Shown here: positions 1 through 64,000 of the stretch, piece after piece
Numbering within the stretch: position 1 is the stretch's first letter
How the letters are laid out: each line of letters opens with the position of its first letter
Source: Valencia hispanica
Taxonomy: Eukaryota; Chordata; Actinopteri; Cyprinodontiformes; Valenciidae
DNA: 64,000 nt
Reading direction: 5' to 3'
NCBI GenBank assembly: GCA_963556495.2
Contig: OY747707.1
Coordinates: 34,801,371-34,865,370, forward strand
Program-made: the position numbers and the translations under genes
Notes under the pieces: generated by a model
What the model was told of the DNA's origin: nothing
Databases searched by the model: none
Seen by the model: the letters and a program-made list of their open reading frames with translations, nothing else

Positions 1-1599
1 AACTTGTATAGATTTGATAACAGGCGTTCAGTATTTTTCTACTGGGGCACAGATGATTTATTACATTAATGGAAAGTTTCAGTTCACCTTTTCCATATTC
101 AACCCAAAACCACCATAAGAGCCACCTCGGGTCAAAGCATCATGTTTTTTTGGTGGTCACTGTGTTGTTGCCATATTTCTACATACTGTGCACCAGCCCT
201 ACTACAGTAATTCTGTAAAGGTTATTTATTTTTTAATATTTGAGTCTTCTGATTTTCATTTTTCTTGTCCTTGTGTTGTCCAGTGTGCATATTTTCTTCA
301 CTAGTTTTGTATCTCAGAGAGAAGACTATATTTTAACTGTTAGGGTGCGTGTTGATGTTTGTAACCAAAGTGAGAGTAAAATTTAAATTAGATGGTTTGT
401 TAGAGTTACCTATAGTCCTACACACTGCACTTTGTTTTACAACAGATCAGTTTTAGCCTGAAGAAAACAACAAGGTCTACTGTCTGTCAACTGGAGTTTG
501 TAGTCCACACTTCCTTACGTTATTTTTCTAAGAAGATTGTGGGTGAGAATTTAAAAATTAAAAAAAGAAGTGACCAAATGATCTGACTAGGAATGAATTG
601 TCTGTAGGTGCCAGCCTCTGTCTCAGTGGGTTTATCACACCAGCCTTCTATTGCAGATCAGAATGTCAAACAGCTTTTTCTAAGTTCATCAGCACAACAG
701 CAGGTGCTCATCCAGTCACTCCTGAGCTTGGCAAAGGTCTGTAACATCGACAGCTCTGCTCCGAGGAGCACACGTCATATTTATATTTTATTATGCCACT
801 GTTTGTATTACTAAACAGTTTTTGACAAATTGGGTGGTTTTTTTGTTTTTGTTTTTTTGGATAAAGATTTTAAAAGTTCACATGTTGACTTTTTGCCAGC
901 CTGACTGTAGCAAATGAGGACTAAACACTGTATTGTCATTCTGCTTGTAATAAAGAATGAAAGTGAGACAAATGGTCTAATTAGAGATTTTTTTACGCTT
1001 GTTTCTCAAACGCTGACCTGTAATTCCATCTCTGTCCAGCAGGTGTGCTACACCCACCTCCATGGATCAGTGCCTGTTTCAAGTTTCTACGTTTTACGCA
1101 TGCGCACCACGATATCAAACTAGAACGCTTATCACTGATCTTTTTACTACCATTTTTTAATTTATGAAAGCTTAAAAAGTAAAAGTACCATCATGTATTT
1201 ATTTTTTTCATTCTGTCAAAAAATGTAAGGTGTTATTGACAGTAGTGGATATAATCCATTTCAGTTCATGTTAGCCACAACATTAGATAAAATGCTGAGA
1301 GAGGACTGCAGGAGTCAGGTAAATAAACCTCTTTGTTTACATCTTTTGTGTATTTTCTTTGAGTTTTCTTCTCGGTTAAAAAAATGGTCAAGCTATTTTA
1401 TTAACATTAAAGCAAACAGAAAACTATAATAGTTTAGAGAAGAATAAGATGCAAGATAAGTATGATATAATAACAGAACTACAGTCAAGATAAAATTTGG
1501 ACTCAATATTCACTGGTTTTACACATCGATGTCAAGTCAGTTTTTTAGCAGTGGAAAATAGTCATTTATTTGCACTTAAACAAAACTGAAGCTCCTTTT
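1..1599. other. AT-rich upstream DNA, no supported gene
   Basis: Short T-rich stretches and scattered stops in all frames. A weak exon-like open stretch at about 609-736 is discussed under the rejected items. I see no transposon ends here. Confidence 0.5.
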
Positions 1600-2300
1600 A
1601 CTAATTTAACAAAAGATATCAACAAAAAGTATAAGGACACCTGACCTCTGATAGCTATTGTTACCCCCCTTGGTTGTAATAATTCCCCCTTTTTACTATG
1701 ATGTGTATGAGGAGTTTCTTGCATATACAGCCCATTACAAGAATAAAGATCTGGGCTTTAAATCAGGTCATTCCAGGACTTTCCATTTCCTCATTCTTTG
1801 CCAGTTATAGGTGGATTTACTGGTATATTTTGGGTCATTGTCATGTTGCAGGGTCTAGTTCTGTTACAGCGCTGTTGTTTTTTGTTTTTGTTAGTCCCAC
1901 ATGTGGCCTCATATTTTTCTCAAGCACCCGCTGATACAGGGTAGGATACATGGTGGATTCTATGTTGATGCGCTGGCTAGATCCTGCTGCAGCAAAGCAT
2001 CCACAAACCATGACACTTACAGCTCTATGCTTCACAGTTGGTTATGATCTTGTAGTTGCTTTAAGCCCAACATATGCTGTTCTGATGACCCAATAATTCA
2101 ACTTTAGACCATATCTCCAATGAATATTATTCCAGAAGTCCTGGTCTTTGTCTGCTTTCTCTGTCAAACGTCAGTCTGGCCTTCATGTTTTTTGATTAGA
2201 GAGCAATGGTGTCCTCTTTGCACACACTCCCATCAAAGTTAAACCAGCGCCGACTATTTCAGACTGTCAATGTGTCCCCTTTCATTAGTAGTAATAGAGC
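1600..2300 (-). mobile_element. Tc1/mariner remnant
   Basis: The minus strand retains transposase-like pieces: SVMVCGCFAAAGSS and TMYPTLYQRVLEKNMRPHV at 2035-1841, the usual Tc1 block before the second catalytic Asp. The left edge GTATAAGGACACCTGACC resembles Tc1 termini. The rest is full of stops and indels. Old, inactive copy; borders are approximate. Confidence 0.75.
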
Positions 2301-2334
2301 ACTGTAGATCCTTTGAGGACGCAGGCATATGACA

Positions 2335-2665
2335 CCCATTCTGGCTGATTTACATTGACTCCCTGTTTTCTACCAGGTTCAATTAAAAGTTTTAATTTTT
2401 GTCTACAAAGCCCTTCATGATCTAGCCCCTTCTTACTTTTCTGAGCTGCTCATCCCCTATGTGCCCTCATGATCATTGAGGTCTACTGACCATCTGCTTC
2501 TTTACAACCGTAAAATGCGTTCTTGAATGGAGCAGGCTTTCTCATTTGCCTCCCCAAAACTCTGGAATGAGTTACCGCTCAGCATGAGGCAGGCTCCATC
2601 TTTAGTCTGGTTTAAATCTATTCTTAAATCCTATTATTTTCATCTTGCATTTGACCATTGATTCC
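2335..2665 (+). mobile_element. L2/CR1-type LINE 3' end fragment
   Basis: Three-frame reading gives pieces of the reverse-transcriptase C-terminus typical of fish L2-like LINEs: a broken LHxLP start, LKVLIFVYKALHDLAPSYF, SELLIPYVPS, and FASPKLWNELPLSMRQAPS. Broken by stops. Same family end as at 33500-33760. Confidence 0.75.
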
Positions 2666-3976
2666 CTTATTTTGAATTTTGCTGTGTTTTATCTTTCTGT
2701 TTTGGATTCTCTTTCTTTTAATACATTGTTGCTTTATTGTGTTTTATCTCTCCTCACTGTATCCCAAGAAGCAAGGAGAGGGTCAAAAGTCTGCTAAGGG
2801 GAAGACCCCAACAGCACTTGAAGGGGAAACAACTTTTTGTTTTGTCATGACTCTGATGAAGCCCTCAAGCTGAAACACGTTCTAACGATAGAGTTGTTTC
2901 TTAGCACTTCAGGTGTTGCTGAAGTCTTCACCTCAGCAAATCCCAAAATGTGATCATGCAACACATTTGATAAACTCACCCCTCAACCTTTGTGCTACAG
3001 GCCAGAATTGCAGCCACCCGGGGGCTCACGTCTCTCTTCTCACCTTTGTCTTGCCTACAGTTTTCATGAAAATCTGTAAAACTAGTTGATGATTTGAGCT
3101 CTTTGTAGTCTCCTTGCCTAAATACTAATAGCCACAACTACAAGTCAGAGGTGCCTGCAATTCTTCTTTTAGAGTTTCTAGCAGACAATGAGACTCCCAT
3201 GTACAGCTAAAGAAGCATAACGTGGAGGCATTGTGTAAGTCAACCCAGTGTCAAGCTGGGTTACCTATGTAAGTAACCATCGATTTACATTATTAGCTCT
3301 ATATTGCCAGTGTTATTCAGGGGGTATACCATTTGTCATCACCTGGTGGCAATGCAGCATATCTGGAGCTGCAGGGCCAGTAATCTTGCTGTGGACGTTT
3401 TCAGATCATGACGCAGCTGTCATACTTTTCCCACTCACTGGATGTCACTGTTGCATTAGCTGTTTGTATAAACCTGCAGCGCTGGGCATCACTTCCCCTC
3501 CCCCCTGATCTGTCTGCTTGGGTCTCCACAGGTTTGCACCATCATGTGTGCTGAGGCTGAAACATGCATGTCTGAATGACGCTGTCCTCCCCTTTCTTCA
3601 CCACTGCCATCCTCTGCTCCTCATCCCTCTGTGGACAACTCGTCGTCATTCCTGGGGCTGTCACTGCAGCTTCAGCATCCAACCACCCTCCGTTTTTGCA
3701 GCATCTTCTCCATCCTCGAAAGCATTCATTTTTCACATTTATCCAGGCTCTGCCAAGCTTGCACACACAGCGTTCATTTGAACTCTCCTTCCCCTGTTTC
3801 AGTGTTTGCAAACCAAAATAGAAAGCAGCCTCGCTGCCACATCCTCTGTGACTCTACCTCGCTGCATCCCCCTCTTCCCTTCCGCTTGCCTGGGCTCGTC
3901 ATCGTAGAGTCTCGACTTCCCATCATCTTCACCATTATTCAGTCTTCAAAGCTGCCAAGCTGTCTCTTCTTCCTAG
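2666..3976. other. Region upstream of mcf2l exon 1a
   Basis: No gene found. From about 3480 the sequence becomes more C-rich, with several overlapping open frames that show no family resemblance; it may hold the promoter or a 5' UTR exon of mcf2l. A TATA-like TTGTATAAACC occurs at about 3463. A strong acceptor (pyrimidines then TAG) ends at 3976. Confidence 0.35.
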
Positions 3977-4025
3977 GAAAGTGTATTTTGGCTGGACAGC
4001 TGGTTTGCCACTGTCCCTCTGGAAG

Positions 4026-63549
<59,524 letters not shown>

Positions 63550-63889
63550 GTGAGAGCACAACATTTCTGCTCTTTGTGTGAAATAGCTCATTGTAATGCA
63601 TATGCTGAAAAAAGTCCTCTACTTTAAGCACTTTATTGTGATTAGACTATATACAAATCTAAATAAACAGAGTTGGCTAAGGTTCAGTTGATTGCTGTAG
63701 ACACTAAGCCTTTTATAATTTCATAAGAAAAGTGTCCTGGTTGTTTACGGAGCAAACTGATGTCTGTGACTATGCAGAACATAATCTGAACATAGCTAAA
63801 AGCTGTTGGGTAATCATACCTTTAATTACAACATGTTTCCACATGTGGTCTGACCATTTGTAATAAAAATCAGTCACCTGTTATACGTG

Positions 63890-63891
<2 letters not shown>

Positions 63892-63938
<47 letters not shown>
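63892..63938. repeat. (AT)n dinucleotide repeat
   Basis: About 23 AT units in intron 30, near the right edge of the window. Confidence 0.97.
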
Positions 63939-63940
<2 letters not shown>

Positions 63941-64000
63941 CTTCATTACACACAGCCAAATTCAATAAATTGTTTATTATTATTATTAAAAAGGTACTTC

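Noticed and set aside
609..736. Exon-like open stretch (AQQQVLIQSLLSLAK) between a TAG acceptor and a weak GTCTGT donor, perhaps the end of an upstream gene
   Set aside because: The acceptor has no real pyrimidine tract, the donor is weak, no protein family was recognised and no second exon fits. It remains only a possibility.

Overview
The window is nuclear DNA from a ray-finned fish, probably a percomorph-type teleost. The evidence is vertebrate exon-intron structure, several Tc1-family transposons, a Rex3/RTE retroposon, L2-type LINEs, hAT elements and long tetranucleotide microsatellites. No bacterial, viral, CRISPR, rRNA or tRNA feature was seen.

One host gene accounts for nearly all real coding sequence: mcf2l (DBS/ARHGEF14-like), on the + strand, a Rho-family guanine nucleotide exchange factor. 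I traced 30 exons (with the first of three alternative first exons) from 4026 to 63549. The splice phases agree at every junction. Together they encode about 1102 residues: a short N-terminus, a Sec14/CRAL-TRIO lipid-binding domain (exons 2-6), a spectrin-like region (exons 7-12), a variable linker (13-15), a DH catalytic domain (16-21), a PH domain (22-24), a C-terminal linker (25-29) and the start of an SH3 domain (exon 30). The gene runs off the right edge. Three different first exons, at 4026, 17441 and 24699, all end in phase 1 and all join correctly to exon 2 at 31555, which implies alternative promoters.

Layout: 1-4025 is upstream DNA with Tc1 and L2 fragments. 4026-31554 is a very long 5' intron region holding the alternative first exons and many repeats: a hAT at 5420-7512, a hAT-in-hAT-with-LINE nest at 9141-12667, twin microsatellites at 13.7-14.0 kb, a MITE at 15181-16071, and a Tc1 inside a hAT at 18370-20737. 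31555-48716 carries the Sec14 exons and the first spectrin exons, with an internally deleted L2, a Tc1 at 36012-37609, a deleted Rex3 copy and another Tc1 at 42365-43745. The intron at 48717-54988 contains a Tc1 split by a nearly complete Rex3. 54989-63549 is exon-dense and repeat-poor, with the spectrin end, DH, PH, linker and SH3 exons.

The transposon genes that can be read are all damaged. I found no new defence or mobile system. The points most worth a second look are the three-promoter architecture of mcf2l, a (CTTT)n microsatellite that serves as the polypyrimidine tract of a Sec14 exon, a competing splice donor that would remove the SH3 tail, and several datable nested insertions with visible target-site duplications.
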